51,948 bases of DNA, taken from assembly GCA_024693325.1 (NCBI GenBank), contig JAILLA010000127.1:1-51948 (forward strand). The letters run 5' to 3'. Made by a program: the position numbers and the translations under genes. This document shows positions 7,977-16,559 of this stretch, in pieces (positions within the stretch are counted from its first letter, which is position 1; the number at the start of each line of letters is the position of its first letter). The notes below the pieces were generated by a model that did not search any database, had not been told where the DNA came from, and worked only from the letters and a program-made list of their open reading frames with translations. The stretch comes from Solobacterium sp. Its GTDB lineage: Bacteria; Bacillota_I; Bacilli_A; Erysipelotrichales; Erysipelotrichaceae.

Positions 7977-8813
7977 ATGAAAAGTTTAATGATTAAGGAT
8001 CTTCATGTTGAGATCGAAGGCCGCGAGATATTAAAGGGTGTTAATCTGACTGTCAATGAGAATGAAGTGCATGCACTGATGGGTCCGAACGGAAACGGAA
8101 AATCCACATTGCTGGCTGCTATCATGGGACATCCGAAATATGTCGTGACACAGGGTGAAATTGAATATGACGGAAAGAACATCCTGGAAATGCCGGTAGA
8201 AGAACGCAGCAAAGCAGGACTGTTTTTGGCTATGCAGTATCCGCAGGAGATCCCGGGTGTTACAAACAGTGATTTCCTGAGAGCAGCGATGAATGTGCGC
8301 AGGGAGCGTCCGATCCCGCTGTTCTCGTTCATCCGTGAAATGGAAAGGACGATCAAGGAACTGGACATGAAGGAAGATCTGGCTCACAGATTCGTCAACG
8401 AAGGCTTCTCCGGCGGTGAGAAGAAGAGAAATGAGATCGTCCAGATGAAGCTTTTGAAGCCGTCTTTATCAATGCTTGACGAGATCGACAGCGGTCTTGA
8501 CGTAGACGCGTTGAAGATCGTAGCCGGAGCGATCAATAAGCAGAGACAGGAGACAGGCATGAGCCTGATCATCGTATCCCATTACGAACGTTTCTATGAG
8601 CTGATCGAACCGGAATTCACACATGTACTCGTCGACGGAAAGATCCTTCTGGAAGGCGACGCTGAACTTGCAAGAAAGATCGACACGGAAGGCTATGACT
8701 GGATCTACAAAGAGTACGGGATCACGCCTGAGCGCAAAGAGGAAAAACCCGTACCTGTCAGTATCGGAACATGCGCGGTACGTGAAACTGTCGAGAAGGC
8801 GGTGGGAAAATGA
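7977..8813 (+). CDS. sufC: Fe-S cluster assembly ATPase SufC
   Basis: A 278-residue ABC-type ATPase of the SUF machine. It has the Walker A GPNGNGKS (36-43), the signature FSGGEKK (144-150) and the Walker B LSMLDEIDSGLD (164-175), the SufC form of this motif. SufC works with SufB and SufD in the cytoplasmic scaffold that builds Fe-S clusters. ATG 7977 is chosen because AAGGGTGG at 7961-7968 sits 8 bases upstream; a GTG at 7965 lies inside that site. The C-terminus runs about 25 residues past the usual end. It overlaps sufD by four bases and heads the sufCDSUB operon. Confidence 0.95.
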   Translation: MKSLMIKDLHVEIEGREILKGVNLTVNENEVHALMGPNGNGKSTLLAAIMGHPKYVVTQGEIEYDGKNILEMPVEERSKAGLFLAMQYPQEIPGVTNSDFLRAAMNVRRERPIPLFSFIREMERTIKELDMKEDLAHRFVNEGFSGGEKKRNEIVQMKLLKPSLSMLDEIDSGLDVDALKIVAGAINKQRQETGMSLIIVSHYERFYELIEPEFTHVLVDGKILLEGDAELARKIDTEGYDWIYKEYGITPERKEEKPVPVSIGTCAVRETVEKAVGK

Positions 8814-9607
8814 TCGAGGTGCATGTTAACCAGGACATTGCACTTCCCCATGGGTTCAGCGAATATGTGATCGAGTCTGAACGCGATCTGGATCTGACGT
8901 TCAGCGGAAGCGGAAAATGCCAGGCATTTATCCGCATCAGAAAATGCCCGAACCTCAGAATACGCACATTTACCGATGCCGGAGCGGATATTTCCTATCT
9001 GTTTTGGAATGATTCAGATACGCCGGTAACGGCAGATGAATCACATGAGGTGATGGCAGACGCTTCACTGAAGATCGCGTATGGGGAATGCAATCACGCG
9101 GAAACAAAGCGCAATGTCTGGGTCGCACTGCGTCAGAACGGTGCCTACGCACTGGTCAGCAGCGCAACACTGGCAGAAGATAAAAAGAATACCAGGATGG
9201 AAGTCGTCAACTACGCACCGCATACAGTTGGTGAAATGAAGAATTTTGCTGTAGTCCTGAAGGGCGGCAATTTCTTCATCGACGCGATCGGAAAGATCGT
9301 CAAGGGCGCTTATGCATCCCAGTCCCATCAGACTTCCAGGGCACTGTGCTTTGAAGAAGGACAGAATTCCGAGATCATTCCGGAACTTCTGATCGATGAA
9401 AACGATGTCCAGGCATCCCATGCAATGAGCATCGGACGCATGGACGATGAGCAGCTGTATTATCTGCAGAGCAGAGGTTTAAGCATGCGTCAGAGCATCA
9501 TGCTGATGAGTACAGGCTACCTGATGCCGATCACCGAATTCATTGATGATGAAGGCCTGAAAGAAAGACTGAAGAGCGAGATGGAGGAAAAGATAGCAAG
9601 ATTATGA
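8810..9607 (+). CDS. sufD: Fe-S cluster assembly scaffold SufD
   Basis: A 265-residue SufB/SufD-family protein, short for the family, in which SufD often exceeds 350 residues. The C-terminal beta-helix core is present (EVVNYAPHTVGEMKNFAV, SHAMSIGRMDDEQLYYLQSRGLS), ending in the LMSTGYL region typical of the family. SufD joins SufB and SufC in the SufBC2D scaffold. The extended N-terminal region seems largely lost. The gene overlaps both neighbours by four bases (ATGA), consistent with a tightly coupled operon. Confidence 0.9.
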   Translation: MIEVHVNQDIALPHGFSEYVIESERDLDLTFSGSGKCQAFIRIRKCPNLRIRTFTDAGADISYLFWNDSDTPVTADESHEVMADASLKIAYGECNHAETKRNVWVALRQNGAYALVSSATLAEDKKNTRMEVVNYAPHTVGEMKNFAVVLKGGNFFIDAIGKIVKGAYASQSHQTSRALCFEEGQNSEIIPELLIDENDVQASHAMSIGRMDDEQLYYLQSRGLSMRQSIMLMSTGYLMPITEFIDDEGLKERLKSEMEEKIARL

Positions 9608-10824
9608 TCGACGTGGAAAAGATCAGGCAGGATTTCCCGATGTTCTCCAGTCATCCGGGACTTGTCTATTTCGATAACGGAGCTACAACATTCAAACCCC
9701 GCTGTGTCATCGACGCAGTGACGGAGTTCTATGTATCCGGCACTTCAAATGTTCACCGCGGTGATTATCCGATCGCCATTGAGGCTGACCGTCATTACGA
9801 TGAATCCAGAAAGACCATCGCAAAGTTCCTGAACTGTGAACCGAAGGAAGTCGTATTCACAGCCGGAGCGACTGCTTCCATGAACCAGATCGCTTATGGT
9901 TTCGCGCATAACTTCCTGAAAGCAGGGGATGTGATCCTCACAACGGAAGCCGAACATGCCAGCAACCTGCTGCCGTGGTACCGTCTGGACCATGAGTTCG
10001 GCATCAAAGTGGAATACATACCCGTTGACAGACAGGGTGTCTGCCATATTGAAGATGTTGAAAAGGCAATCCATCCGTCCGTCAGGGCGATCGCGATCGC
10101 GCATGTTACAAATGTCCTGGGCTCTGTTCAGCCTGTCAAAGAGATCGCGGAACTGGCTCACCGGAACGGTATTTATGTAGTCGTAGACGGAGCGCAGAGC
10201 GTTCCGCACAGACCGACCGATGTCAGGGACCTGGATGTTGATTTCCTTGCGTTCTCTTCACATAAGATGTGCGGTCCCGGCGGAGTCGGTATTCTGTACG
10301 GAAAATACGACCTGCTGCAGAAGATGGATCCCATGATGCTGGGCGGCGGCATGAATGCCAGATTCCAGTCATGCGGGGACATGCAGCTGAAACAGGCTCC
10401 CGAAAAGTTTGAAGCAGGTACTCCGAATATTGAAGGCGTGATCGGTGTCGGTGCCGCAGCAGGCTACCTGATGTCCATCGGCATGGAAGAGATCCATGCA
10501 TATGAAAAAGAACTGCGGAAGTACTTTGCCGATAAAATGAAGCAGCTGGAGAATATCGAGTTCTATAACCCGGACAACGAGACCGGACCCGTCACATTCA
10601 ACGCCAAAGGCGTGTTTGCCCAGGATGGCGCCGGATATCTTGCGACAAAGGATATCGCTGTGCGCTCCGGCAACCACTGTGCGAAGATCCTGCATGAGGT
10701 CATCGGCACAGATCAGACGATCCGCGCATCACTCTACTTCTACAATACAAAAGAAGAAGTGGACCGTTTTGTCGAGGCAGCCAAAGAGATCTCTGTGGAA
10801 AATGCCATCAGTTTCCTGTTTTAA
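9604..10824 (+). CDS. sufS: Cysteine desulfurase SufS
   Basis: A 406-residue class V PLP aminotransferase of the SufS group. The PLP lysine is Lys221 in SSHKMCGPGG and the catalytic cysteine is Cys359 in RSGNHCA; Bacillus SufS has these at nearly the same positions. TEAEHASNLLPW and VDGAQSVPH complete the family pattern. It removes sulfur from cysteine as a persulfide and passes it to SufU. It overlaps sufD by four bases, and sufU begins 11 bases after its stop. Confidence 0.96.
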   Translation: MIDVEKIRQDFPMFSSHPGLVYFDNGATTFKPRCVIDAVTEFYVSGTSNVHRGDYPIAIEADRHYDESRKTIAKFLNCEPKEVVFTAGATASMNQIAYGFAHNFLKAGDVILTTEAEHASNLLPWYRLDHEFGIKVEYIPVDRQGVCHIEDVEKAIHPSVRAIAIAHVTNVLGSVQPVKEIAELAHRNGIYVVVDGAQSVPHRPTDVRDLDVDFLAFSSHKMCGPGGVGILYGKYDLLQKMDPMMLGGGMNARFQSCGDMQLKQAPEKFEAGTPNIEGVIGVGAAAGYLMSIGMEEIHAYEKELRKYFADKMKQLENIEFYNPDNETGPVTFNAKGVFAQDGAGYLATKDIAVRSGNHCAKILHEVIGTDQTIRASLYFYNTKEEVDRFVEAAKEISVENAISFLF

Positions 10825-10835
10825 TGGAGGAAAAC

Positions 10836-11294
10836 ATGAGTGAAATAGAAAAAATGTTAAGTGATCCGATGGTCTTAAGAGAGCTCGTCATGGATCATTA
10901 TCAGTATCCGCATAACCATAAACTGACCAGGTCAGATCTTTACAGATCCGTCCATATGGCTTCGGAAAGCTGTATTGACGATATTACCGTGGAATCAAGG
11001 ATCGAAAACGGCGTGATCGAAGATATTCAGTTTGAAGGAGAAGCCTGTACGATCAGTACAAGCTCCACCAGCATCATGACTGATCTTCTGATCGGGAAGA
11101 CCGTAGAAGAAGCCAAAGAGATCATCCGCAATTATTTCGACATGGTCGACGGAAAAGAATATGATCCGGAACTGCTGCAGGAAGCGCTTGTAATGAGAAA
11201 TGTCCACAAACAGGCCAACCGCATCAAATGCGCGACCATCGGCTGGAATGCAATGAAGCAGATGATAGAAGAAAGCGAGGCGTCCCATGAGTGA
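10836..11294 (+). CDS. sufU: Zinc-dependent sulfurtransferase SufU
   Basis: A 152-residue SufU. The zinc ligands and acceptor cysteine are visible: Cys46 and Asp48 in SCIDD, Cys71 in GEACTIS and Cys132 in RIKCATIGW. SufU takes persulfide sulfur from SufS and delivers it to the SufBCD scaffold, a Gram-positive trait that replaces SufE. ATG 10836 follows GGAGG (10826-10830); the ATG at 10824 overlaps the sufS stop and lies ahead of that site. The gene overlaps sufB by 8 bases. Confidence 0.94.
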   Translation: MSEIEKMLSDPMVLRELVMDHYQYPHNHKLTRSDLYRSVHMASESCIDDITVESRIENGVIEDIQFEGEACTISTSSTSIMTDLLIGKTVEEAKEIIRNYFDMVDGKEYDPELLQEALVMRNVHKQANRIKCATIGWNAMKQMIEESEASHE

Positions 11295-12696
11295 GAATGA
11301 TCAGGCTGTACTGACTTCCCAGGATGATTATCAATATGGTTTTCATGACAAGGACATCTCTGTCTTTGATACAGGCAAAGGACTGAATGAAGAGATCGTC
11401 AGACAGATCTCAAAGATCAAGGGCGAACCGGAATGGATGACAGAGTTCCGCGTAAACGCGTTCCATGTATTTGAGAAAATGCCGATGCCGAAGTGGGGAC
11501 CGGATCTCTCGGAGATCGATTTCCAGGATTTCACATATTACAAGAAAGCTACCACGGATACAGAGAAAAGCTGGGATGATGTTCCGGAAGAAATCAAGAA
11601 CACATTCGAACGTCTCGGTATTCCGGAAGCAGAACGTAAATATCTTGCCGGCGTAACGACGCAGTATGAGTCTGAGGCCGTCTACCATAATATGCTGGAA
11701 GAGGTACAGTCGAAAGGTGTCATCTTCCTGGATATCGACAGCGCACTGAGAGAGTATCCCGATCTGTTCAGAAAATACTTCGCAACGATCGTACCGCCAA
11801 GCGACAACAAGCTGGCAGCCCTGAACTCTGCTGTATGGTCAGGCGGAAGCTTCATCTACGTACCTCCGGGCGTAAAGCTGGACAAACCGCTCCAGTCTTA
11901 TTTCCGCATCAACAGTGAGGCGATGGGACAGTTCGAACGTTCCATCATCATCGTAGACAAGGGTGCGGAAGTGCAGTATGTAGAAGGCTGTACGGCTCCC
12001 CAGTATTCCAAGGATTCCATGCACGCAGCAGTCGTCGAAGTGTTCGTCGGAGAAGGTGCCAAAGCAAGGTACTCCAGTGTCCAGAACTGGTCGGGAAATA
12101 TCCTGAACCTCGTCACAAAACGTGCCAGGGTCGAAGCGAGAGGAACCATGGAATGGATCGACGGAAACATCGGATCCAGGATCTCCATGAAGTATCCTGC
12201 ATGCATTCTGGCAGGTGAATACGCAAGAGGCATGTGCATCTCTGTAGGCGTAGGCTCAAAAGGACAGTTCCAGGATACCGGTGCGAAGATGATCCATCTT
12301 GCTCCGCATACCTCATCCTCGATCGTTTCGAAATCCGTTTCCAGAAACGGCGGCGTGACCAATTTCCGTGACTGGATCCGCATGGGCAAAAACGCCAGTG
12401 ATTCACGCGCAAAGATCGAATGCGATACGCTGATCCTGGACAATATCTCCCGAAGCGATACGATCCCGCTCAACATCAACAGCAACGCTTCTTCAACGAT
12501 CGAACATGAAGCCAAGGTCTCCAAGATCTCGGAAGAAGAACTGTTCTACCTGATGAGCAGGGGACTCAGCGAAAACCAGGCGACAGAAATGATCGTCATG
12601 GGATTCCTTGAACCGTTTACAAGAGAACTGCCGATGGAGTACGCGGTCGAACTGAACCAGCTGCTCAAGATCGACATGACCGGATCGATCGGATAA
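11287..12696 (+). CDS. sufB: Fe-S cluster assembly scaffold SufB
   Basis: A 469-residue SufB, full length for the family. It has the N-terminal Q-D-Y-x-Y-G-F-H-D start, the central beta-helix with [20 protein letters not shown] and YSSVQNWS, and the C-terminal [20 protein letters not shown] with FLEPF. SufB is the central scaffold on which the cluster forms. It ends the suf genes proper, and the folate gene follows within 2 bases, so it is probably in the same transcript. Confidence 0.97.
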   Translation: MSENDQAVLTSQDDYQYGFHDKDISVFDTGKGLNEEIVRQISKIKGEPEWMTEFRVNAFHVFEKMPMPKWGPDLSEIDFQDFTYYKKATTDTEKSWDDVPEEIKNTFERLGIPEAERKYLAGVTTQYESEAVYHNMLEEVQSKGVIFLDIDSALREYPDLFRKYFATIVPPSDNKLAALNSAVWSGGSFIYVPPGVKLDKPLQSYFRINSEAMGQFERSIIIVDKGAEVQYVEGCTAPQYSKDSMHAAVVEVFVGEGAKARYSSVQNWSGNILNLVTKRARVEARGTMEWIDGNIGSRISMKYPACILAGEYARGMCISVGVGSKGQFQDTGAKMIHLAPHTSSSIVSKSVSRNGGVTNFRDWIRMGKNASDSRAKIECDTLILDNISRSDTIPLNINSNASSTIEHEAKVSKISEEELFYLMSRGLSENQATEMIVMGFLEPFTRELPMEYAVELNQLLKIDMTGSIG

Positions 12697-12698
12697 CC

Positions 12699-13250
12699 AT
12701 GAAAAAAGCAGAAGCCAGAACAAAAGGCCTGAACAGCCGCAGAGGTCTGACGGAAGCGGAAAGAAACAGGTTTGATGCGTCCATTGCCTCAAAGGTAATG
12801 GACGCTGTTTCTTCAGCCAAAGTCATAGGATGCTATGTGTCGTTCAGACATGAAGTCAGTACACATGAACTGATAAGAAAGATGCTGGAAGCAGGAAAGC
12901 AGATCGCGGTGCCGAAGACATTGCCTGACCATCTGGAATTTCATCTGATCGGCTCTCTGGAAGAACTGAAGCCGGGTATTTGGGGAATACCCGAGCCTGA
13001 CAATGACAGGATCATTCTTCCTTCACAGACCGATATCATGCTGGTGCCGCTGTCATCATTTGATGAATACTGTCACAGGACAGGATACGGAAAGGGTTAC
13101 TACGACCGTATACTTCCTGAATGCCGCATGAGCATCGGCCTGGCATATGAATGCCAGAAATGCGGTCTGATCGAAACAGATCCATGGGATCAGACGCTTG
13201 ACAGGATCATTACGGAAAGCAGAGTTTATCTGAAACAGCAGCCTGAGTGA
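12699..13250 (+). CDS. 5-formyltetrahydrofolate cyclo-ligase
   Basis: A 183-residue enzyme of the 5-FTHF cyclo-ligase family (YgfA/YqgN/MTHFS), which converts 5-formyl-THF to 5,10-methenyl-THF with ATP. The C-terminal GYGKGYYDR is the family signature, and the N-terminal lysine-rich helix and VPLSSFDEYCHRTGYG are normal. It starts 2 bases after the sufB stop, without a strong ribosome binding site, so translation may be coupled. A tRNA gene follows. Confidence 0.93.
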   Translation: MKKAEARTKGLNSRRGLTEAERNRFDASIASKVMDAVSSAKVIGCYVSFRHEVSTHELIRKMLEAGKQIAVPKTLPDHLEFHLIGSLEELKPGIWGIPEPDNDRIILPSQTDIMLVPLSSFDEYCHRTGYGKGYYDRILPECRMSIGLAYECQKCGLIETDPWDQTLDRIITESRVYLKQQPE

Positions 13251-13262
13251 CGAACAAGAAGG

Positions 13263-13290
13263 TTGAATCAAAAGTGAAGTATGCTAAAAT
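13263..13290 (+). promoter_or_regulatory. Promoter of tRNA-Val
   Basis: TTGAAT (13263-13268), a 16-bp spacer and TGC-TAAAAT (13285-13290), 11 bases before the tRNA. The same TTGAAT-16-TAAAAT combination occurs at the T-box promoter at 20943. Confidence 0.75.
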
Positions 13291-13301
13291 AGTCTGTGCA
13301 C

Positions 13302-13374
13302 GGACGCTTAGCTCAGTTGGGAGAGCGCACCCTTCACAGGGGTGATGTCGCAGGTTCGAGTCCTGTAGCGTCCA
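13302..13374 (+). tRNA. tRNA-Val (anticodon CAC)
   Basis: A full cloverleaf is visible: acceptor arm GGACGCT/AGCGTCC, D-arm GCTC/GAGC, anticodon stem CACCC/GGGTG with loop TTCACAG (anticodon CAC at 13335-13337, reading GUG), and T-arm GCAGG/CCTGT around TTCGAGT. The discriminator base is A; CCA is not encoded. Confidence 0.95.
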
Positions 13375-13394
13375 CTTTTTTGATTCAGGAAATG

Positions 13395-13421
13395 CCGTAT
13401 CCCGATACGGTTTTCTTTTTT
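13395..13421 (+). terminator. Terminator after tRNA-Val
   Basis: CCGTAT-CCCG-ATACGG stem followed by TTTTCTTTTTT, 20 bases after the tRNA. Confidence 0.85.
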
Positions 13422-13547
13422 GAGGGAACAATGCTGAAAGATGACATCGCAGCTTGACCTCAATAATCAGCTTAGCCTCAAGTGATTATCTGAAAACACT
13501 TTTTCTGGTTTTCTGATAGAATGTCGGAGTTGAAAGTAAGGTAAGAA

Positions 13548-14927
13548 ATGGAAAACAACGAAAAAAGGAATACTGAGAACAAGATGGGCACTATGCCGAT
13601 CTTCCCGCTTCTCATGAGCATGGCGATTCCCATGATGATGTCATTCTTTATCCAGGCACTGTATAACATCGTGGACTCCATGTTTGTTGCCAGGATCTCC
13701 GAGAACGCACTGGCTGCCGTATCACTCGCATTTCCGATGCAGCAGATCATGAATGCCATCAGCATCGGTACAGGTGTCGGCATCAGCGCCAGCATTCCGC
13801 GCGCACTGGCAAGAAAGCAGAACAAACAGGCAGACAGCCTGGCAAATACCGGCATATTCCTGTGCTTCTGCTATGTGATCGTATTTATCGTGCTGGGTCT
13901 GACATTTACAAGGAAGTTCTACAGCATGCAGACGAACGTCGCCGAGATCGTGGAAGGGGGAACCAGTTACCTGACCATCATATGGACCATGAGCTTCGGC
14001 ATGTTCTACGGCGTACTGTTTGAAAAGATGCTGACATCTTCCGGGTTTGCATCTCTGGCAATGATCGCCCAGACAAGCGGCGCTGTCTTTAATATCATCT
14101 TCGATCCGCTGCTGATCTTCGGCATCGGACCGTTCCCGGAAATGGGGATCGCCGGAGCTGCTCTGGCAACGGTCATGGGGCAGATCTTCGCAGCACTGGT
14201 CGCATTCTGGTTCAACGCCAGAAAGAATCACTGGATCAGTTTCAGCATGAAAGGCATCCTGCATCCTTCGCTCAAGGCAGCCAAAGAGATCTATTCCATC
14301 GGTTTTCCTTCCATGATCACCATGGGACTGGCTTCCATGAGTTCATTTTTCATCAACCAGGTACTTCTGATGTACAGCACGACAGCGACTGCGGTGTACG
14401 GGATCTGGCTGAAACTGCAGAACTTCTGCTACATGCCGGCATTCGGCATGAATAACGGAATGGTTCCGATCCTCTCATACAATAACGGTACCCGACGGTA
14501 TGACCGTGTGTGGGGTACGATCCGTTATGCGCTCACGATCATTCTGAGCCTGATGATCGTCCTGACCTGTGTGTTTGAGATCATCCCGCAGACACTGCTT
14601 GACCTCTTCAGCGCATCCGATGCGCTGCGTGAGATCGGCGTTGTGGCGATCCGTACATGTGTCATCTCACTGACCATGGGCGGCGTATGTGTGATCCTCG
14701 GCTCCGCAATGCAGGCACTCCAGCATGCAAGATTCGCGCTTGCCGTGAATGTGCTGCGCGGATTCCTGATGCCGGTCGCGTCCTTCTATCTGCTGTCCGT
14801 CATCTTCCACGACATATTGAAACTGTGGATCGCCGTACCTTTGGCTGACAGCACGGCATGTTTGGCCGCCATCTTCCTGTACCGCAGGATGAAACGTGAT
14901 CTGCTGGAAGAAGAACAGCTCTCCTGA
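13548..14927 (+). CDS. MATE family multidrug/toxin efflux transporter
   Basis: A 459-residue polytopic membrane protein of the MATE (NorM/DinF) superfamily, about 12 predicted helices. The first helix pair (PLLMSMAIPMMMSFFIQALYNIVDSMFVA) and the symmetrical second half (GFPSMITMGLASMSSFFINQVLLMY) are typical. MATE proteins export cationic or organic compounds using Na+ or H+ gradients; the substrate is unknown. It is monocistronic: an extended -10 TGATAGAAT at 13514-13522 lies upstream and a strong hairpin follows. The ribosome binding site AAGG is modest. Confidence 0.93.
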   Translation: MENNEKRNTENKMGTMPIFPLLMSMAIPMMMSFFIQALYNIVDSMFVARISENALAAVSLAFPMQQIMNAISIGTGVGISASIPRALARKQNKQADSLANTGIFLCFCYVIVFIVLGLTFTRKFYSMQTNVAEIVEGGTSYLTIIWTMSFGMFYGVLFEKMLTSSGFASLAMIAQTSGAVFNIIFDPLLIFGIGPFPEMGIAGAALATVMGQIFAALVAFWFNARKNHWISFSMKGILHPSLKAAKEIYSIGFPSMITMGLASMSSFFINQVLLMYSTTATAVYGIWLKLQNFCYMPAFGMNNGMVPILSYNNGTRRYDRVWGTIRYALTIILSLMIVLTCVFEIIPQTLLDLFSASDALREIGVVAIRTCVISLTMGGVCVILGSAMQALQHARFALAVNVLRGFLMPVASFYLLSVIFHDILKLWIAVPLADSTACLAAIFLYRRMKRDLLEEEQLS

Positions 14928-14940
14928 GATAAAAATGAAG

Positions 14941-14980
14941 AACACGGGAAGTGTGACCTGCACGTTCCCGTGTTTTCGTT
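14941..14980 (+). terminator. Terminator after the MATE gene
   Basis: A perfect 10-bp stem, AACACGGGAA (14941-14950) with TTCCCGTGTT (14965-14974), followed by TTCGTTT. Confidence 0.85.
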
Positions 14981-15196
14981 TGGCGGCACCACAGAAACAG
15001 GGGATCCCGTTTGAAGGCAGTCAGCTGTGCCAAAAACATCAGAATGAAATAATTTACAGTTTTTTTCATTGTGAAAATGATATTTTTTATAGAAATAAGC
15101 ATCTGTATTTCATTTTTAAGATTTGTAAGTATAATAGTTACGTCTGTTGCAGACCTGCATCAGACAGACTGTTTCAAGATAGAGAAGGAGAAAAAA

Positions 15197-15883
15197 ATGG
15201 CTAACACACTTGTTTACAGCGGAAAAACGAAAGACGTATTCGCACTTGACAATGGCAACTATCTCTTAAAATTCAAGGATGACTGCACCGGTAAAGACGG
15301 CAAGTTTGACCCGGGTGAGAATTCTATCGGACTCACGATCGAAGGTGTCGGTGATGTTAACCTCAGAATGAGTATCTACTTTTTTGAGAAGATCAACGCT
15401 GCCGGTATCAGAACACACTTTGTATCAGCAGATCTTGATAACACAACAATGGAAGTACTTCCTGCCAAGGTATTCGGACACGGTCTCGAAGTTATCTGCA
15501 GAAATAAGGCAGTAGGCAGCTTCTTCCGCCGCTATGGAGAATATATCGAAGCCGGAACGGATCTTCCTTCTTATGTTGAAACAACATTCAAGAATGATGC
15601 TCTGGGCGATCCGCTTGTCACAAAGGACGGCCTGGTCTGCCTCGGCATTATGACTGAACAGCAGTATGAAGATATCAAGAACATGACAAAGCAGATCACA
15701 AAGATCGTAGCAGACGATCTGCTTGAAAAAGGTCTTGTGCTCTATGATATCAAATTTGAATACGGTTATGACGCAGACGGAAACGTTATGCTCATCGATG
15801 AGATCGCTTCCGGCAATATGAGAGTTTACAAGAACGGTGAATACATTGAACCGATGGAACTCTCCAAGCTTTTCTTTGAATAA
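15197..15883 (+). CDS. SAICAR synthetase-like protein (PurC family)
   Basis: A 228-residue protein of the SAICAR synthetase fold: the opening [45 protein letters not shown], and [21 protein letters not shown] all align with PurC landmarks. PurC joins aspartate to CAIR in purine synthesis. The usual DRISAFD segment is replaced by [15 protein letters not shown]. No other purine biosynthesis gene is in the window, so purine synthesis is not certain. ATG 15197 follows GAAGGAG; an in-frame ATG at 15071 precedes the likely promoter -10 (TATAAT, 15130-15135). Both sides have terminators, so it is transcribed alone. Confidence 0.75.
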   Translation: MANTLVYSGKTKDVFALDNGNYLLKFKDDCTGKDGKFDPGENSIGLTIEGVGDVNLRMSIYFFEKINAAGIRTHFVSADLDNTTMEVLPAKVFGHGLEVICRNKAVGSFFRRYGEYIEAGTDLPSYVETTFKNDALGDPLVTKDGLVCLGIMTEQQYEDIKNMTKQITKIVADDLLEKGLVLYDIKFEYGYDADGNVMLIDEIASGNMRVYKNGEYIEPMELSKLFFE

Positions 15884-15910
15884 TAAGAAAACCGATCGAA
15901 CACCATCCAA

Positions 15911-15952
15911 AGCAGCCCGACAGGCATGGTCCCTGTGAAGGGCTGTTTTTTT
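15911..15952 (+). terminator. Terminator after the PurC-like gene
   Basis: GCAGCCC pairs with GGGCTGT across a loop that itself contains a small ACAGG/CCTGT stem, then TTTTTTT. Confidence 0.85.
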
Positions 15953-16221
15953 GTCGGGGGAGTTTCGACGGACAGAAACGCATACTGCGACAGATCTCAT
16001 GCACCGGCCATATGATCTTCGGAATGCTGTACAGATTGTGCATTTTGGACGGTTTTTACCCCTTTTGATGCGCTACGATATGGGTGCGTTGATCAAAAGG
16101 ACGGCCGTTCAAAAGACAATGCTTTCCCGGAAACGTGGAGAGGATGCTCATCCGCATCAAACCGCATCCGTAGAATATGCGTACGGACAGTACAACAAAC
16201 AGATACTGCTGACATGAACGA
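15953..16221. other. Non-coding stretch without a supported gene
   Basis: Open frames here on both strands lack ribosome binding sites and recognisable content. One clear structure is an inverted repeat, CCTTTTGAT (16061-16069) and ATCAAAAGG (16092-16100), enclosing 22 bases. It has no T-run. No RNA family was recognised. Confidence 0.4.
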
Positions 16222-16335
16222 TCAGCTGTGCATATCAGACTGGCAGTATGTATCTGATCCATGAAAACACACGATCCCATTCTTCAATATTGTTTCCTTT
16301 CTTTCCGCATCAATATAATTGCAGTTCATATGCAT
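16222..16335 (-). CDS. Possible small peptide gene, 37 residues
   Basis: On the minus strand an ATG at 16335-16333 follows AAAGGAG with suitable spacing and opens a 37-residue frame with three cysteines (MHMNCNYIDAERKE ... TYCQSDMHS). It has no signal peptide or membrane segment and I do not recognise it. The strong ribosome binding site is the main argument that it is real. The 5' side overlaps two partly competing hairpins (16375-16416). It is divergent from the XRE operon. It may be a small regulatory or secreted peptide, or a chance frame. Confidence 0.3.
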   Translation of the reverse strand: MHMNCNYIDAERKETILKNGIVCFHGSDTYCQSDMHS

Positions 16336-16374
16336 AAAGTTTTTACTCCTTTCTAATAATTAGGCATTGCATTG

Positions 16375-16406
16375 GGCCGGCATTTCAAAGATGCCGGTCA
16401 TTTTTT
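16375..16406 (+). terminator. Hairpin with T-run upstream of the XRE operon
   Basis: GGCCGGCAT (16375-16383) and ATGCCGGTC (16391-16399) pair, then ATTTTTT. As a plus-strand terminator it would insulate the XRE operon from upstream transcription. A second stem, GGTCAT/ATGACC (16396-16413), overlaps its right arm and could compete with it. Confidence 0.6.
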
Positions 16407-16460
16407 CATGACCCGAATGAATGCCTGCCGTATGATCTGATCACAATATATAATCTGTAC

Positions 16461-16524
16461 ATGTTAACCGATGGTTAATAGATCGGTCTGTGATGTTAAC
16501 GGATGATCAGTACAAATGATCATC
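16461..16524. promoter_or_regulatory. Probable operator sites of the XRE regulator
   Basis: ATGTTAAC(C/G)GATG occurs twice as a direct repeat, at 16461-16473 and 16493-16505, exactly 32 bp apart (about three helical turns). The first copy is part of a palindrome, TTAACC-GAT-GGTTAA. A further inverted repeat, GATGATCA-N7-TGATCATC, lies at 16502-16524. A TATAAT at 16449-16454 is just upstream. The arrangement suggests autoregulation by the XRE protein. Confidence 0.5.
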
Positions 16525-16559
16525 GTTCAGTGTTATCTTGAAGACAGGAGGAAATGCTT

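Noticed and set aside
15951-16217. Open frame of 88 codons after the PurC-like gene
   Set aside because: Starts inside a terminator, has no ribosome binding site and an unnatural composition.
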